DNA from: Cognatilysobacter terrigena
Lineage (GTDB): Bacteria; Pseudomonadota; Gammaproteobacteria; Xanthomonadales; Xanthomonadaceae
Assembly: GCF_004361065.1 (NCBI RefSeq)
Contig: NZ_SELT01000005.1
Coordinates: 1 to 64,000 of the forward strand
Length of the DNA: 64,000 nucleotides
Reading direction: 5' to 3'
Part shown: positions 1 to 10,433 of the stretch, one piece after another
Numbering within the stretch: the first letter of the stretch is position 1
Layout of the letters: each line of letters opens with the position of its first letter
Program-made: the position numbers and the translations under genes
Notes under the pieces: generated by a model
Told to the model about the DNA's origin: nothing
Databases searched by the model: none
The model's input: only the letters and a program-made list of their open reading frames with translations

Positions 1-2
1 AC

Positions 3-311
3 GCTCGCCAGCACGACATCGCCGCGCGCTGGGGCGGCGACGAATTCGCCTTGCTGCTCGTCGATTGCACGCTCGAGCAGGCGCTCAGCGTGGCGGAGCG
101 CATCCGCAGTGCGGTGGAGGTGATCGACTGCGAGCCGTTCGCGCCGGGCTTCAACGTGACCGCGAGCGTGGGCGTCGCCTGGAGTCGCGGCCGTGCGCAC
201 AGCGCGAGCCTGCGTACGCTGGTGCCGCGCGCCGACGAGGCGCTCTATCGCGCGAAACGCGAGGGCCGCAACCGCGTGCGGGCGGCGGTCGAACCCGAAC
301 CCGCGGCCTGA
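3..311 (+). CDS. GGDEF-domain diguanylate cyclase, C-terminal fragment
   Basis: This is the 3' end of a gene that begins before the window. The reading frame is open from base 3 and stops at 309-311. The translated start holds an intact GGDEF signature (RWGGDEFALL, bases 27-59), preceded five residues upstream by RQHD (bases 6-17), which fits the RxxD product-inhibition site. The rest matches the end of the fold, including the SVGVAW strand and the final DEALYRAKREGRNRV helix. Members of the family make cyclic di-GMP from two GTP. Active-site and inhibitory-site residues both look intact, so this end is probably catalytically competent and feedback-inhibited. Sensor domains, if any, lie outside the window. 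Confidence 0.93.
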   Translation, partial: ARQHDIAARWGGDEFALLLVDCTLEQALSVAERIRSAVEVIDCEPFAPGFNVTASVGVAWSRGRAHSASLRTLVPRADEALYRAKREGRNRVRAAVEPEPAA

Positions 312-357
312 GCACGGCGTCGCCACGATGCTCACGGCCCTTCGCTAGGCTGCACGC

Positions 358-918
358 ATGAAGACGCTGATCGCCCTCCTCCTCGTCGCCGTTCTCGCCC
401 TCGCCGGTTATGTGGCCGCGGGGCCGTTCCTCACCGCACGTTCGATCAGCGACGCCGTGCAGCGGGGCGACATGCGAACGCTGGAGCAGGACGTCGATTT
501 CCCGATGGTGCGCGCGAGCGTCAAGGCGCAGCTGGAGGATTACCTAGCCCGCAAGATGGGCGACCCCTCGACGGACAGCCGACTGAAGGAGCTTGGACGC
601 CAGGTCACTGCGACGATGACGGGCGGCGTGGTCGATGCGCTGGCGACGCCCGCGGGCATCGGCGCGATCCTGCAGGGCCGCAGCGTCGTCCGTCGCGCGA
701 TGGGCTACCCCGTCGAGCATTCGAGCGAACCGGGCGGCAAGTTCGACCCGCTGCAGGGTGCGGCCTACCACTACGAATCGGCATCCCGCTTCACCGCGAC
801 CGTGCAGAACGCGGACGGTGTGCCGGTGGTCTTCGTGTTCACCCGCGACGGCCTCAAATGGCGCGTCACCGACGTGCGCCTGCCCGTCGACGACCTCGTC
901 AGGTCGCTGACCGGCTGA
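358..918 (+). CDS. DUF2939 family membrane-anchored protein
   Basis: A 186-residue protein with an N-terminal hydrophobic segment (residues 4-24) that should act as a signal anchor or uncleaved signal peptide, followed by a soluble domain. The pattern, with a RSISDAVQRGDMRTLEQDVDFP stretch just after the membrane segment and a late YHYESASRF and GLKWRVTDVRLP region, resembles the DUF2939 family. No enzymatic function is established for it. The start ATG at 358 follows the cyclase stop by 46 bases, so co-transcription is possible. It is convergent with the nucleotidase-like gene, with only 15 bases between the two stops. Function is unknown and the family call rests on resemblance alone. Confidence 0.75.
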   Translation: MKTLIALLLVAVLALAGYVAAGPFLTARSISDAVQRGDMRTLEQDVDFPMVRASVKAQLEDYLARKMGDPSTDSRLKELGRQVTATMTGGVVDALATPAGIGAILQGRSVVRRAMGYPVEHSSEPGGKFDPLQGAAYHYESASRFTATVQNADGVPVVFVFTRDGLKWRVTDVRLPVDDLVRSLTG

Positions 919-933
919 CGCCCAACACCGAGA

Positions 934-1866
934 TCAGGCGCGCGGCGTGTTCGCGACGCCGTGCGGAACGTGGCCCGCCGCGACGTGATCGCGCGCCGAC
1001 ACGATGTTGTGTTCGGAATCGTCGAAGAAGATGTCCGCACCGAAGGCTTCGAGGAACGGGCCTTTCGGGCGGCCGCCAAGGAACAGCGCTTCGTCCAGTC
1101 GGATGCCCCACTCGCGCAGCGTGCGGATTACGCGCTCGTGCGCGGGGACGCTGCGCGCGGTGACGAGCGCCGTGCGGATCGGTGCGTCGTCGCCGGTCGG
1201 GAATGCCTGCTGCAGGCGATGCAGCGCATCAAGGAACCCGCGGAACGGGCCGCCGGACAGCGGCTCGCCCGCATGTTGCAGCTCGTGTTCGGTGAACGCC
1301 GCCAGTCCGCCCTCACGCGACACGCGCTCACCTTCGTCGTCGAAGATCACCGCGTCGCCGTCGAACGCGATGCGCAGCTGATCCGGATTGCGTGCGGCCG
1401 CGGAATGCGCGGAACGCGAGGTCGACGGCAGCAACATCGCCGCGGCGATGCCGGCGTCGAGCGCGGCGCGCACATCTTCGCCATGCGCGGACAGAAAGAG
1501 ATCCGTATTGAACGGGCGGATGTACGGATACGGCGGTGCGCCGTTACTGAAGGCAGCACGTCGGATCGACAGGCCGTGGTGCGCGATCGAGTTGAAGATG
1601 CGCAGGCCCGTGTCCGCCGAGTTGCGCGAGATCAGGATGACCTCGACGCGCGGCGCTTCCGGCGGTGCGCCTTCGTTGAGGCGCAGCAGCTTGCGCACCA
1701 GCGGGAATGCGATGCCCGGCGCGAGCACGTCGTTCTCGCGGCTGCGCTGGTAGTCGGCGTAGGCCTCGAGGCCCTCGCGTTCGAACAGGTCGTGCCCTTC
1801 CTCCAGATCGAACAGCGTCCTGGAGGAAATGGCGACGATCAGGGGGTCGGCATCGCGGTCGGGCAT
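934..1866 (-). CDS. 5'-nucleotidase (cytosolic type I-like family)
   Basis: About 310 residues, starting at the ATG at 1866 (MPDRDADPL). A longer in-frame ATG at 1911 exists, but its extra 15 residues are basic and low in complexity. The N-terminal AISSRTLFDLEEGHDLFE, the VILISRNSADTGLRIF block, the IRPFNTDLFLSA segment, a DGDAVIFDDEGE stretch and a late ADIFFDDSEHNI resemble the bacterial 5'-nucleotidase family related to cytosolic 5'-nucleotidase I. These are HAD-like phosphatases that act on nucleoside monophosphates with Mg2+. The acidic clusters are candidate metal ligands. Substrate cannot be read from the sequence. The protein should be cytoplasmic, since no signal peptide is visible. 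Confidence 0.82.
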   Translation of the reverse strand: MPDRDADPLIVAISSRTLFDLEEGHDLFEREGLEAYADYQRSRENDVLAPGIAFPLVRKLLRLNEGAPPEAPRVEVILISRNSADTGLRIFNSIAHHGLSIRRAAFSNGAPPYPYIRPFNTDLFLSAHGEDVRAALDAGIAAAMLLPSTSRSAHSAAARNPDQLRIAFDGDAVIFDDEGERVSREGGLAAFTEHELQHAGEPLSGGPFRGFLDALHRLQQAFPTGDDAPIRTALVTARSVPAHERVIRTLREWGIRLDEALFLGGRPKGPFLEAFGADIFFDDSEHNIVSARDHVAAGHVPHGVANTPRA

Positions 1867-1926
1867 GCGCCTATTCTGCACGCGCCCGCGTCGGCCGGCC
1901 GCACCTGACAACCGGCCGACGTTCGA

Positions 1927-2133
1927 TCAGTGCAGCTTCCCGTAGCCCTTCATGACGTCCTGCGGGCCGCCGAACTCGTCCATCTCGATGTCGTTGATGA
2001 GCTGCATGATGTCCCGCGGCGCACCGTTGGCCTGTGCCGCCTGCAGCAGGTCGCCCTTGGTCGCCGGGTACTTCACGCCGGCCAGGTAGCGCTCCACGTT
2101 CGACGGCGATTCGCCGCCCAGTCCACGCGTCAT
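1927..2133 (-). CDS. DUF2795 domain small protein
   Basis: A 68-residue cytoplasmic protein. The core (residues 11-58), with NVERYLAGVKYPATKGDLLQ followed by a helix ending in a DIEMDEFGGPQDVMKGYG segment, matches the small DUF2795 family, whose members are compact helical proteins of unknown role found alone or in stress-related loci. It sits between the nucleotidase-like gene and the SDR gene on the same strand, 19 bases after the SDR stop, so it is likely co-transcribed with the SDR. A purine-rich GAGGAGAT lies about 6 bases before its ATG and gives a good ribosome binding site. No function should be assigned. Confidence 0.82.
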   Translation of the reverse strand: MTRGLGGESPSNVERYLAGVKYPATKGDLLQAAQANGAPRDIMQLINDIEMDEFGGPQDVMKGYGKLH

Positions 2134-2152
2134 ATCGATCTCCTCTCTTCGG

Positions 2153-3046
2153 TCAGGTATTCGGTGTGCCGTGCGTGCGGCCGTCCTCGCTGGCGCGATA
2201 CAGCGCGCCTTCGCGATCGCGCGATGCCGGTTCGTCGCGTTGCTGGCGGTCGGCCTGCATGGCGGACATGCGGTCGCCCACGCTCGGCATGAGCTTCGCC
2301 GTCATCGTGTTCATCTTCGACATGGCGCCGACCTTGACGTCGCGCCCGCCCTCCGTCGCCGCCTTGAGGATGGCTTCCGCGACGTCCTCGGGTTCGATCA
2401 TCGGCGTCGGCAGTTTCGGCTCTTCTGCCATGTAGTTCGCGGCATGCTGCGGATACGGCGTGTCGACAGCGGTCGGCTGGATCAGCACGACTTCGACCGG
2501 CGCCTTGTCGATCAGCTCGAGTTCGACGCGCAGCGCATCGGTGAAACCTTTCACCGCGTGCTTGCTCGCCGAGTACATGCCCTGCAGCGGGATCACGGCG
2601 TCGGAGACTTCGCTGCCGACGTTGATGAGCGCCCCGCCCTGTCGCTTGAGGTACGGCAGCGCGACGAGCGAACCGTTCACCACGCCCCAGAAGTTCGTTT
2701 CGAACAGACGGCGGCTGTCCTCGTCGCTCACCTCGTCGAGGCGGCCGTAGATCGACACGCCGGCGTCGTTGATCCATGTATCGATGCGGCCCCAGCGTTC
2801 GATCCCCTTCTGCGCCGCTTCTTCCAGTGCGCCGCGATCGGCTACATCGGCCGGGCACACGATCGCGTCGCCGCCGGTGTCGGCCAGGCCCATGCGGACT
2901 TCTTCGAGTGTTTCGCCGCTACGCGCCACGAGGACGAGCTTCGCGCCCCGTTGCGCTGCCATGAGTGCAGTGGTGAGACCGATGCCGCTGCTGGCACCGG
3001 TGATGACGATCACCTGATCGGAAACGGGTTTGAGCTGCGCCTTCAT
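2153..3046 (-). CDS. SDR family oxidoreductase
   Basis: A 297-residue short-chain dehydrogenase/reductase. The nucleotide-binding TGASSGIG is at residues 16-23, an NDAG motif (usual NNAG with one change) lies near residue 92, and the catalytic YSASK (Tyr and Lys) lies near residue 160. The last 50 residues after the Rossmann core are a charged tail that probably lies outside the fold. The glycine-rich loop and the following basic residues would suit NADP(H), but cofactor and substrate cannot be fixed. Proteins of this type often act on lipids or xenobiotic carbonyls. The gene is followed by the DUF2795 gene and preceded by nadK on the same strand. Confidence 0.9.
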   Translation of the reverse strand: MKAQLKPVSDQVIVITGASSGIGLTTALMAAQRGAKLVLVARSGETLEEVRMGLADTGGDAIVCPADVADRGALEEAAQKGIERWGRIDTWINDAGVSIYGRLDEVSDEDSRRLFETNFWGVVNGSLVALPYLKRQGGALINVGSEVSDAVIPLQGMYSASKHAVKGFTDALRVELELIDKAPVEVVLIQPTAVDTPYPQHAANYMAEEPKLPTPMIEPEDVAEAILKAATEGGRDVKVGAMSKMNTMTAKLMPSVGDRMSAMQADRQQRDEPASRDREGALYRASEDGRTHGTPNT

Positions 3047-3129
3047 CGAGACCTCCGGATCGAGGTCTTACATCCTTGCGATGCGCGCGTTAGCGATCCG
3101 GCAAGCCGGCGTCGAGATTCGCGAAGAAC

Positions 3130-3921
3130 TCAGCCGCTGGTGAACTGTTCGGCAAGCATGCGCTCCTCGAGATTGTGTTCGGGATCGAACAGCAACGTCA
3201 CCGTGCGATCGCGGGACTCGCGAATGGTGACTTCGACAGCGTCGCGCACTTCGTGCGAATCCGCGGTGGCACTGACCGGCCGCTTCAACGGATCGAGCAC
3301 GCGGAAACAGACTTCCGTGTCGGCCTTGAGCACCGCGCCGCGCCAACGACGCGGCCGGAACGCGGCGATCGGCGTGAGCGCGATGACGTTCGCGCCGAGC
3401 GGCAGGATTGGCCCGTGCGCGGAGAAGTTGTACGCGGTGCTGCCTGCGGGCGTCGCGACCAACACGCCGTCGCAGATGAGTTCTTCCAGTCGAGTCTGCC
3501 CGTTGAGATCGATGCTGAGATGCGCGGCCTGGCGCGTCTGTCGCAGCAACGACACTTCGTTGTAAGCGAGCGAGCCCACCGTTGCACCGGATTCGCTCTG
3601 CACGATCATCTCGAGCGGCCGCAGCACCGCGGGCTCGGCCTTGTGGATGCGCTCGACCAGCGCGTCCACGCGCTGATGATTCATCAAGAAGCCGACGGTG
3701 CCGAGCTTCATGCCGTACACGGGCTTGCACAAGGCCGCGTGGCGATGGAGCGTCTGCAGCATGAAGCCGTCGCCCCCCAGCGCGACGAGCACGTCCGCTT
3801 CCGCCGGCGGCGTGTCGCCGTGCACGTCGACCAGCGCCGCGCGCGCAGCCTGGGCCTCGGGGGTCGGCGCGGCGAGAAAGGCCAGCCGGGGGTTCGCTTT
3901 CAGGAGCGTGTCGGTCGCCAT
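3130..3921 (-). CDS. nadK: NAD kinase
   Basis: A 263-residue enzyme that phosphorylates NAD to NADP. The family signature [12 protein letters not shown] is at residues 48-59. The conserved second block, [24 protein letters not shown], differs from the usual TPTGSTAY by an Ala in place of Thr. The length is within the range for proteobacterial NadK (about 260-300). The protein is cytoplasmic. The gene lies just after the terminator of the glutamate dehydrogenase gene, so its own promoter must lie in the roughly 50-base stretch 3922-3970 or overlap that terminator. The SDR gene starts 83 bases beyond its stop. Confidence 0.96.
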   Translation of the reverse strand: MATDTLLKANPRLAFLAAPTPEAQAARAALVDVHGDTPPAEADVLVALGGDGFMLQTLHRHAALCKPVYGMKLGTVGFLMNHQRVDALVERIHKAEPAVLRPLEMIVQSESGATVGSLAYNEVSLLRQTRQAAHLSIDLNGQTRLEELICDGVLVATPAGSTAYNFSAHGPILPLGANVIALTPIAAFRPRRWRGAVLKADTEVCFRVLDPLKRPVSATADSHEVRDAVEVTIRESRDRTVTLLFDPEHNLEERMLAEQFTSG

Positions 3922-3970
3922 GACCGCAGCATAGCGGCTCGAACGTGGAGGCGTGCGAGCGCCGCAAACG

Positions 3971-3998
3971 AAAAGCCCGCCGCGGATGCGGCGGGCTT
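3971..3998 (-). terminator. Rho-independent terminator after NAD-GDH
   Basis: A perfect 11-base-pair stem (3973-3983 with 3988-3998) and a four-base loop. On the minus strand it is followed by TTTT, then C and further T residues. It lies 42 bases beyond the stop of the glutamate dehydrogenase gene and before nadK, so it separates the two transcripts. Confidence 0.85.
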
Positions 3999-4039
3999 CG
4001 TGACAGCCTCGGCGCGGGCGAGCCGCGCCGGCACTCCCG

Positions 4040-7000
4040 TTACGCGGCCTGCGCGAGCTGCGCGAGACGACGGACGGCCACCGACACCGTCGGGTAATCG
4101 AGCGACTTCTGCGACGCCAGCTCCGACAGCATCGTCAGAGTGAAGCGCAGGCTCGAGTCGTCGCGCTGCAGCCAAGCCTCGACCTTGCCGTCGGCCGGCT
4201 TGCGGCCGCCTTCGGCGAGGATGTGGCCGACCAGCGCACGCTGCTGCGCGCCCAGTTCGTCACGCAGCGAACCACGGGCCAGCGCCTGCCAGCGGCTATC
4301 GACCGGCAGCGCCTCGATCTGGTCGTACAGCCACGACAAGTGCAGCGCGCTGCTGAAGGCGAAGTAGGCCTTGGTGACCTCGGCCGCCGGCAGCTTGCGG
4401 GCGTGCGCGATCTCGACGATGTCGGTGACGGCGTCGAGCAGCGGCAGCGCGGCGAGCTGCTGCGCGAGCGCCGCCGGAATGCCACGACCGCGCCAATCCG
4501 CATCGCGCTTGTCGAACGCGGCCCGCAGGTCCTTCGTCATCGCGGTCGGCAGCGCAGCACGCACCGCGCGGATACCGTCGCCGTAGCGGGCAACCGCAGC
4601 CTCGATGGCGGGAATCGCACCCGGACGCGACAGCAGCCAGCGCGTGATCGAACGCATCAGGTGCCAGATCGCCATCAGCGCATCGACCTGCGCGGCCTCG
4701 GCGACCTTGCCGTCGAGCGCGTCGATCTGCGCCCACATGTCGCGCGCTTCCAGCGCCTCGCGGGCGATGGTGTAGGCCTTCGCGATCTCCGCCGGCGTGC
4801 GGCCGGTGTCTTCCTGCATGCGCAGCACGAACGTCGCGCCCATGCGGTTGACCATCGAGTTCGTCACCGCCGTTGCGATGATTTCGCGCTTGAGGCGATG
4901 GCCGTCCATCTGCTTGGTGTACTTCTCCTGCAGCGGCTTCGGGAAGTAGCGCACCAGCTCCTTGGAGAGGTACGCATCTTCCGGCACGTCCGACTGCACG
5001 AGCTGCGGGAACAGCACCAGCTTGCTGTACGACAGCAGCACCGACAGCTCAGGACGCGTCAGGCCCTGGCCGCGCGCCTTGCGCTCCGCGAACTCGGCGT
5101 CGCTAGGCAGGAACTCGATCTGGCGATCGAGCAGGCCCTGCGATTCGAGCGTGCGGATGAAGTGCTGCTTCGAACCGAGGCGCGACACGGACATGCGCTC
5201 CATCATCGACAGCGCCTGGTTCTGGCGGTAGTTGTCGGTGAGCACCAGCGCGCCGACCTCGTCCGTCATCGACGCGAGCAGCTTGTTGCGGTCGTCGAAC
5301 GTGAGCTTCCTCTGCTGCACGGCGGCGTTGAGCAGGATCTTGATGTTGACCTCGTGATCCGAGGTGTCGACGCCCGCCGAGTTGTCGATGAAGTCGGTGT
5401 TGAGCAGCACGCCATGCTGCGCCGCTTCGATGCGGCCCAACTGCGTGAAGCCGAGGTTGCCGCCCTCGCCCACCACGCGGCAGCGCAGGTCGCGACCGTC
5501 GACGCGCAACGCGTTGTTGGCGCGATCGCCGACGTCCGCATGCGTCTCGCGGCTGGACTTCACGTACGTGCCGATGCCGCCATTCCACAGCAGGTCGACC
5601 GGCGCCTTGAGGATCGCGCTCATCAGCTCGGTCGGGCTCATCGACTCGACGGCCGCATCGATGCCCAGCGCCGCCTTGATCTGCGGGCTCAGCGCGATCG
5701 ACTTCGCGCTGCGCGGGAAGATTCCGCCGCCCTTGCTGATCAGCTTGGTGTCGTAGTCCTCCCAGCTCGAACGGGGCAGCTTGAACATGCGTGCGCGCTC
5801 CTTGAAGGAGATCGCGGCGTCCGGCGTCGGGTCGAGGAAGATGTGGCGGTGGTCGAACGCGGCGACCAGCAGGATGTGCTTCGACAGCAGCATGCCGTTG
5901 CCGAACACGTCGCCGGACATGTCGCCGATGCCGACGCAGGTGAAGTCGTCCTTCTGCGAATCGCGGCCCATCGCGCGGAAATGGCGCTTGACCGACTCCC
6001 ACGCGCCCTTGGCGGTGATGCCCATGCCCTTGTGGTCGTAGCCGACCGAGCCGCCCGACGCGAACGCATCGTCGAGCCAGAAGCCATGCTCGCGCGCGAT
6101 GCCGTTGGCGATGTCGGAGAACGTGGCCGTGCCCTTGTCCGCCGCGACGACGAGGTACGGATCGTCGTTGTCGTAACGAACCACCTCGTTCGGCGGGACG
6201 ATCTTGCCGTCGACGATGTTGTCGGTGATGTCCAGCAGGCCGTTGATGAACATCTTGTAGCAGGCGATGCCTTCCGCCTGGATCGCATCGCGATCGCCAC
6301 CCGCCGGCGGACGCTTCACGAAGAAGCCGCCCTTCGAGCCGACCGGCACGATCACGGTGTTCTTCACCATCTGCGCCTTCACGAGGCCGAGCACTTCCGT
6401 GCGGAAGTCCTCGCGGCGATCCGACCAGCGCAGGCCACCGCGCGCGACCGGACCGAAACGCAGATGCACGCCTTCGACGCGCGGGCCGTAGACGAAGATC
6501 TCGCGATACGGACGCGGCTTCGGCAGGTCCGGCACCTTGGCCGAGTCGAACTTGTAGCTGACGTATCCGGTATCGGCGCCGCCGCGGGCGCCCTGATAGA
6601 AGCTGGTGCGCAGCGTGGCTTCGATGACGCCCATGAAGCTGCGCAGGATGCGGTCCTCGTCGAGGCTGGACACGCGGTCCATCAGACCGAAGATGCCTTC
6701 GCGCGTCGCCTGGACCTGGCCGTCGCGCTTGCCGGCGCGGGCTTCGATTACCGGCTTCACCGCTGCCGACAGCGCGGCGTCGTCACCGGCGAGGCGCTCG
6801 AGCTGCGCCTGGAACTTCTGCATGCCGGCGCGGATCTCGGCCTTGCTCTCCTTGCCGGTGCTCGGATCGAAACGCGCTTCGAACAGCTCGACGAGCAGGC
6901 GTGCGAGCAACGGATAACGCGCGAGCGTCTGCTCCATGTAGGCCTGCGAGAACGTCACGCCGACCTGCAGCAGGTACTTGCAGTACGCGCGCAGCATCGC

Positions 7001-8995
7001 GACCTGACGCCACGAGAGACCCGCAGCGAGGATGAGTCGATTGAACCCGTCGTTCTCGGCCTGGCCGCGCCAGATGGCGGCGAAGGCTTCCTCGAAGTCC
7101 TGGTCGATCTCGGTGACTTCGAGCGCGCGCGGATATTCGACTTCGAAGTCCTGGATGAAGAAGACCTTGCCCGCCGCCTCGATCCGGTACGGGTGCTCCG
7201 CGATCACGCGCAGGCCCATGTTCTCCATCATCGGCAGCGCGTCGGACAGCGGGATGTCGTCGCCTTCGCGATAGAACTTGAAGCGCAGGCCACCTTCGCC
7301 CTGATGCGAGCGATACAGGCTCAGGCGCAGATCGTCGGCGCCCTGCAATGCCGCCAGATGCTCGACGTCGTTGGCAGCCACTTCCGCCGACACGTTCTCG
7401 ATGTAACCCGCCGGCAGCGCGCGTCCATAGGCGTTCGCGAGCGGCAAGCCGGTGTTTTCGCCGTGGCGCGCGATCAGCGCATCGCGCAGGTCGTCGGCCC
7501 AGTTGCGCACGATCTCGGCGAGACGCGATTCGATCGCCGCGACATCGACGTCCGGCACGGTGCCGGAATGCCCGTCCGACGGCTTCGGACGCACCATGAT
7601 GTGCAGCTGCGCCAGCGGCGATTCGCCGAGCTGCACCGACGAATCCACGTGCTCCGCGTTGAGCATCTCCTTGAGCATCGACTCGATGCGCAGGCGCACT
7701 TCGGTGTTGAAGCGATCGCGCGGGATGTAGACCAGCGCGGAATAGAAACGCCCGTACTTGTCGCGACGCAGGAAGATGCGGCTGCGCACGCGTTCCTGCA
7801 GGCCGAGGACGCCCATCGACGTGCGGAACAGCTCGTCTTCGCCTGACTGGAACAGCTCGTCGCGCGGCATCGATTCGAGGATGTGTCGCAGCGCCTTGCC
7901 GCTGTGGCCATCGGTCGGCAGGCCCGACTTCTCCATCACGTGTTCGTAGCGGCGACGCACGAGCGGGATGTCCCACGGGCGACGGCTGTACGCGCTCGAG
8001 GTGAACAGGCCGAGGAAACGATCCTCACGCACCGGCTTGCCGTTCTTGTCGAAGCTCAGGACGCCGATGTAGTCCATGTAGCCGCGACGGTGCACGGTGG
8101 CGCGCGCGTTGGTCTTCGTCAGGATCAGTGCGTCGACCGAACCCGAGTGCTCCATATAGTGCGCGGCCAGCGTCGACAGCGCGCGCGGCTTGCCGCGCTC
8201 CTCGCCGTGCAGCAGGCCGAGGCCCGTACCCGGCACCGCCTGCAGCACTTCCTCCTTGCCCTGCTTCGCGACTTCGTACTCGCGGAAGCCGAGGAAGGTG
8301 AAGTGGTTGTCCGCCGCCCAGCGCAGGAATTCCTGCGCTTCCTTGACGATTTCGGCCTTCAGCGGCGACTTGCGCTTGCCGAGGTCGTCGGCGACCTCGA
8401 GCATCTTCGCCTGCATCGCCTGCCAGTCGCCGACCATCGCACGCACGTCTTCGAGCACGCGACGCACCGCGCCCTCGATCTCGCTCATCGACTCCGCACT
8501 CTGGCGATCGATTTCGAGATGCATCAGCGACTCGCGCTCACCCTCGCCCACGCCGGTCACGCGGCCCGCGCGATCGCGCGCGACCTTGACCACCGGATGC
8601 CCCATCACGTGCACGGCGATGCCGCGCTCGGCCAGCGCGAGCGTCACCGAGTCGACGAGGAACGGCATGTCGTCGTTGGCGACCTGCAGCACCGTGTGCG
8701 CGGATTCCCAGCCGTTCGCCTTGAGCGTCGGGTTGAACAGGCGCACCAGCGCCGTGCCCGGCTTGCGCGTGCGCATGAAATCGAGGAAGCCGGCGGCCAG
8801 CGAGGCCCAGGCCTCCGGCGAGTGCTGCGGAAATTCGTCCGAGCTCATGCGCTTGTAGAAGACGCGCGCGAAGGCTTCGGCGAGGCCCTGCTGCGTCTTC
8901 GGCAGCGTCGCGGTCAGCGCGTTGGCGATCTGGTCGACGGCGCCGACGTCGTTGGTGCGTTTGGTGGTGCGAGTGGCGGTGCGTTTCGTGGTCAT
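4040..8995 (-). CDS. NAD-dependent glutamate dehydrogenase, large (180 kDa) type
   Basis: A 1651-residue protein of the L_180 class (about 1600 residues, as first described in Streptomyces and Pseudomonas). It oxidatively deaminates glutamate to 2-oxoglutarate and ammonium with NAD+. The long N-terminal half (about 1-700) carries regulatory ACT-like regions. The catalytic core (about 770-1250) includes [14 protein letters not shown], a [15 protein letters not shown] nucleotide-binding stretch and [19 protein letters not shown]. The C-terminal third is helical. The start ATG at 8995 has an AGGGAG ribosome site nine bases upstream. The gene stands alone with its own terminator. Its product feeds the 2-oxoglutarate dehydrogenase genes further along. 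Several ORFs longer than 1 kb on the opposite strand are GC-driven shadows. Confidence 0.97.
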   Translation of the reverse strand: MTTKRTATRTTKRTNDVGAVDQIANALTATLPKTQQGLAEAFARVFYKRMSSDEFPQHSPEAWASLAAGFLDFMRTRKPGTALVRLFNPTLKANGWESAHTVLQVANDDMPFLVDSVTLALAERGIAVHVMGHPVVKVARDRAGRVTGVGEGERESLMHLEIDRQSAESMSEIEGAVRRVLEDVRAMVGDWQAMQAKMLEVADDLGKRKSPLKAEIVKEAQEFLRWAADNHFTFLGFREYEVAKQGKEEVLQAVPGTGLGLLHGEERGKPRALSTLAAHYMEHSGSVDALILTKTNARATVHRRGYMDYIGVLSFDKNGKPVREDRFLGLFTSSAYSRRPWDIPLVRRRYEHVMEKSGLPTDGHSGKALRHILESMPRDELFQSGEDELFRTSMGVLGLQERVRSRIFLRRDKYGRFYSALVYIPRDRFNTEVRLRIESMLKEMLNAEHVDSSVQLGESPLAQLHIMVRPKPSDGHSGTVPDVDVAAIESRLAEIVRNWADDLRDALIARHGENTGLPLANAYGRALPAGYIENVSAEVAANDVEHLAALQGADDLRLSLYRSHQGEGGLRFKFYREGDDIPLSDALPMMENMGLRVIAEHPYRIEAAGKVFFIQDFEVEYPRALEVTEIDQDFEEAFAAIWRGQAENDGFNRLILAAGLSWRQVAMLRAYCKYLLQVGVTFSQAYMEQTLARYPLLARLLVELFEARFDPSTGKESKAEIRAGMQKFQAQLERLAGDDAALSAAVKPVIEARAGKRDGQVQATREGIFGLMDRVSSLDEDRILRSFMGVIEATLRTSFYQGARGGADTGYVSYKFDSAKVPDLPKPRPYREIFVYGPRVEGVHLRFGPVARGGLRWSDRREDFRTEVLGLVKAQMVKNTVIVPVGSKGGFFVKRPPAGGDRDAIQAEGIACYKMFINGLLDITDNIVDGKIVPPNEVVRYDNDDPYLVVAADKGTATFSDIANGIAREHGFWLDDAFASGGSVGYDHKGMGITAKGAWESVKRHFRAMGRDSQKDDFTCVGIGDMSGDVFGNGMLLSKHILLVAAFDHRHIFLDPTPDAAISFKERARMFKLPRSSWEDYDTKLISKGGGIFPRSAKSIALSPQIKAALGIDAAVESMSPTELMSAILKAPVDLLWNGGIGTYVKSSRETHADVGDRANNALRVDGRDLRCRVVGEGGNLGFTQLGRIEAAQHGVLLNTDFIDNSAGVDTSDHEVNIKILLNAAVQQRKLTFDDRNKLLASMTDEVGALVLTDNYRQNQALSMMERMSVSRLGSKQHFIRTLESQGLLDRQIEFLPSDAEFAERKARGQGLTRPELSVLLSYSKLVLFPQLVQSDVPEDAYLSKELVRYFPKPLQEKYTKQMDGHRLKREIIATAVTNSMVNRMGATFVLRMQEDTGRTPAEIAKAYTIAREALEARDMWAQIDALDGKVAEAAQVDALMAIWHLMRSITRWLLSRPGAIPAIEAAVARYGDGIRAVRAALPTAMTKDLRAAFDKRDADWRGRGIPAALAQQLAALPLLDAVTDIVEIAHARKLPAAEVTKAYFAFSSALHLSWLYDQIEALPVDSRWQALARGSLRDELGAQQRALVGHILAEGGRKPADGKVEAWLQRDDSSLRFTLTMLSELASQKSLDYPTVSVAVRRLAQLAQAA

Positions 8996-9049
8996 GTGAG
9001 GCGACTCCCTGTGCCGGCATCCGTACGCCGGCGTTCGGATCCTTCAAAA

Positions 9050-9093
9050 AGGAAACGCCGGCGCCGGCATCGCGCCCGGATGTGCATCCGGGC
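9050..9093 (-). terminator. Candidate terminator or hairpin pair after the acyl-CoA dehydrogenase
   Basis: Two inverted structures follow the acyl-CoA dehydrogenase on the minus strand. The first is an 8-base-pair stem with a GTGC/GCAC loop (9074-9093). The second is a 12-base GC-only palindrome (9057-9068), followed on the minus strand by GTTTCCTTTTT. The T-rich tail makes the second a plausible terminator, but the palindrome leaves little room for a loop. This region also holds the upstream leader of the glutamate dehydrogenase gene. Confidence 0.45.
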
Positions 9094-9131
9094 ATCGACG
9101 CCGATTCGCCGGCGAGCTGCTCATCGCGGGC

Positions 9132-10292
9132 TCAGCGCAGGCCCGTCTCGTTGCGTGCGATCACGAGGCGCTGGATCTCGCTCGTGCCTTCGTAGATCTC
9201 GGTGATCTTCGCGTCGCGGAAATAACGCTCGATCGGCATCTCCTTCGAATAGCCCATGCCGCCGTGGATCTGAAGCGCCTGGTGCGTGATCCACATGGCG
9301 GCTTCCGATGCGGTGAGCTTGGCGATGGCGGCTTCATTGCTGAAGCGCGCGCCGCCCTTGTCGAACTCGCCCTTCTGCCACGCGGCGCGCAGCGTGAGCA
9401 GCAGCGCGGCGTCGAGCTTGCACTTCATGTCCGCGATCTTGGCCTGCGTCATCTGGAACGTGCCGATCGGCGCACCGAACGCCTTGCGCTCCTTGACGTA
9501 GGCGAGCGTCGCCTCATACGCGGCGCGTGCAATGCCGATGGCCTGCGACGCGATGCCGATGCGGCCGGCGTCGAGCACGCTCATCGCAATCTTGAAGCCT
9601 TCGCCTTCGGCGCCCAGCACTTCATCGGCCTGCACGACGTAGTCGTTGAACTCGATCTCGCACGTCGCCGACGCACGGATGCCCAGCTTCGGCTCGGTCT
9701 TGCCGCGGCCGAAACCGGCGCGGGTGGTGTCGATCATGAACGCGGTGATGCCGCGCGCCCCCTTGTCCGGGTCGGTCATCGCGAACAGCACGATGTACTT
9801 GGCGACCGGGCCGGACGTGATCCAGCTCTTCTTGCCGTTGACGATGTACGTGCCGTCGGTCTGCTTCGTCGCCTTGCAGCGCATCGCGGTGGCGTCGGAA
9901 CCCGACTGCGGTTCCGTCAGCGCAAACGCGCCGATCTCACGGCCTTCTGCAATCGCGCGGACGTAAAGCTGCTTCTGCGCCTCGGTGCCGTACTTCAGGA
10001 TGCCGTTGCAGAACAGCGAGTTGTTGACCGACATGATCGTGGAGTGCGCGGCGTCGCCGGCCGCAATCTCAATCATCGCGAGCACGTAGCTGATGGGGTC
10101 CATGCCGGCGCCGCCGTACTCGGCCGGCACCTCGATGCCCATCAGGCCGTTCTCGCCCAGCGTGCGGATGTTGTCGAGGGGGAACTCGCCCGTGCGGTCG
10201 AAGTGCTCGGCGCTCGGCGCGATCTTGTCCTGCGCGATGCGCCGCGCCACGTCCTGGATCATCAACTGCTCTTCGGTGAAGCGGAAATCCAC
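9132..10292 (-). CDS. Acyl-CoA dehydrogenase
   Basis: 386 residues from a GTG start at 10292 (VDFRFTEEQL), which has a GAGG ribosome site seven bases upstream. A longer in-frame start at 10397 would add 35 non-homologous residues and run into the ArsR operator, so I rejected it. FAD-linked enzymes of this family oxidise acyl-CoA thioesters at the alpha-beta position and pass electrons to electron-transfer flavoprotein. Family signatures are ALTEPQSGSDA (near residue 125) and the C-terminal EIYEGTSEIQRLVIARN, whose Glu is the usual catalytic base of short- and medium-chain members. Chain-length preference is not readable. The gene is divergent from the methionine regulator, with about 140 bases between starts. 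Confidence 0.95.
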   Translation of the reverse strand: MDFRFTEEQLMIQDVARRIAQDKIAPSAEHFDRTGEFPLDNIRTLGENGLMGIEVPAEYGGAGMDPISYVLAMIEIAAGDAAHSTIMSVNNSLFCNGILKYGTEAQKQLYVRAIAEGREIGAFALTEPQSGSDATAMRCKATKQTDGTYIVNGKKSWITSGPVAKYIVLFAMTDPDKGARGITAFMIDTTRAGFGRGKTEPKLGIRASATCEIEFNDYVVQADEVLGAEGEGFKIAMSVLDAGRIGIASQAIGIARAAYEATLAYVKERKAFGAPIGTFQMTQAKIADMKCKLDAALLLTLRAAWQKGEFDKGGARFSNEAAIAKLTASEAAMWITHQALQIHGGMGYSKEMPIERYFRDAKITEIYEGTSEIQRLVIARNETGLR

Positions 10293-10397
10293 GTCGGCAC
10301 CTCGAATTGGGCGAATGACAGCAAAGCCCGCGAATTGTACCGGGATGGACGTTCCGGCCGCCTCCCCGCTTGACCCCCGCGGCCCCGCAGCCGACAC

Positions 10398-10425
10398 TTA
10401 TCGCTCTATCGCGATACGTTGATAA
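10398..10425. promoter_or_regulatory. Putative operator of the ArsR-methyltransferase regulator (28-bp inverted repeat)
   Basis: An inverted repeat with one axis at 10411/10412. The outer arms are TTATC (10398-10402) and GATAA (10421-10425). The inner arms form the perfect 10-base palindrome TATCGCGATA (10407-10416). Ten of 14 positions per half are symmetric. It ends nine bases before the ATG of the ArsR-type gene and lies between it and the divergent acyl-CoA dehydrogenase. ArsR-family proteins bind such interrupted palindromes as dimers, so autoregulation and control of metH are expected. The symmetry is seen directly; the binding protein is inferred. Confidence 0.65.
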
Positions 10426-10433
10426 ATAGCCCC

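Noticed and set aside
4223-7846. A 1207-codon open frame on the plus strand, opposite the glutamate dehydrogenase gene, and similar kilobase-long frames opposite sucA, metH, gyrA and ligA
   Set aside because: High GC content removes stop codons from antisense frames. The translations are Arg/His/Ala/Leu-rich without known motifs, while the other strand encodes clear, full-length enzymes.
10293-10397. N-terminal extension of the acyl-CoA dehydrogenase
   Set aside because: The extra residues do not look like the family, overlap the promoter/operator region, and the GTG at 10292 has a good ribosome site.
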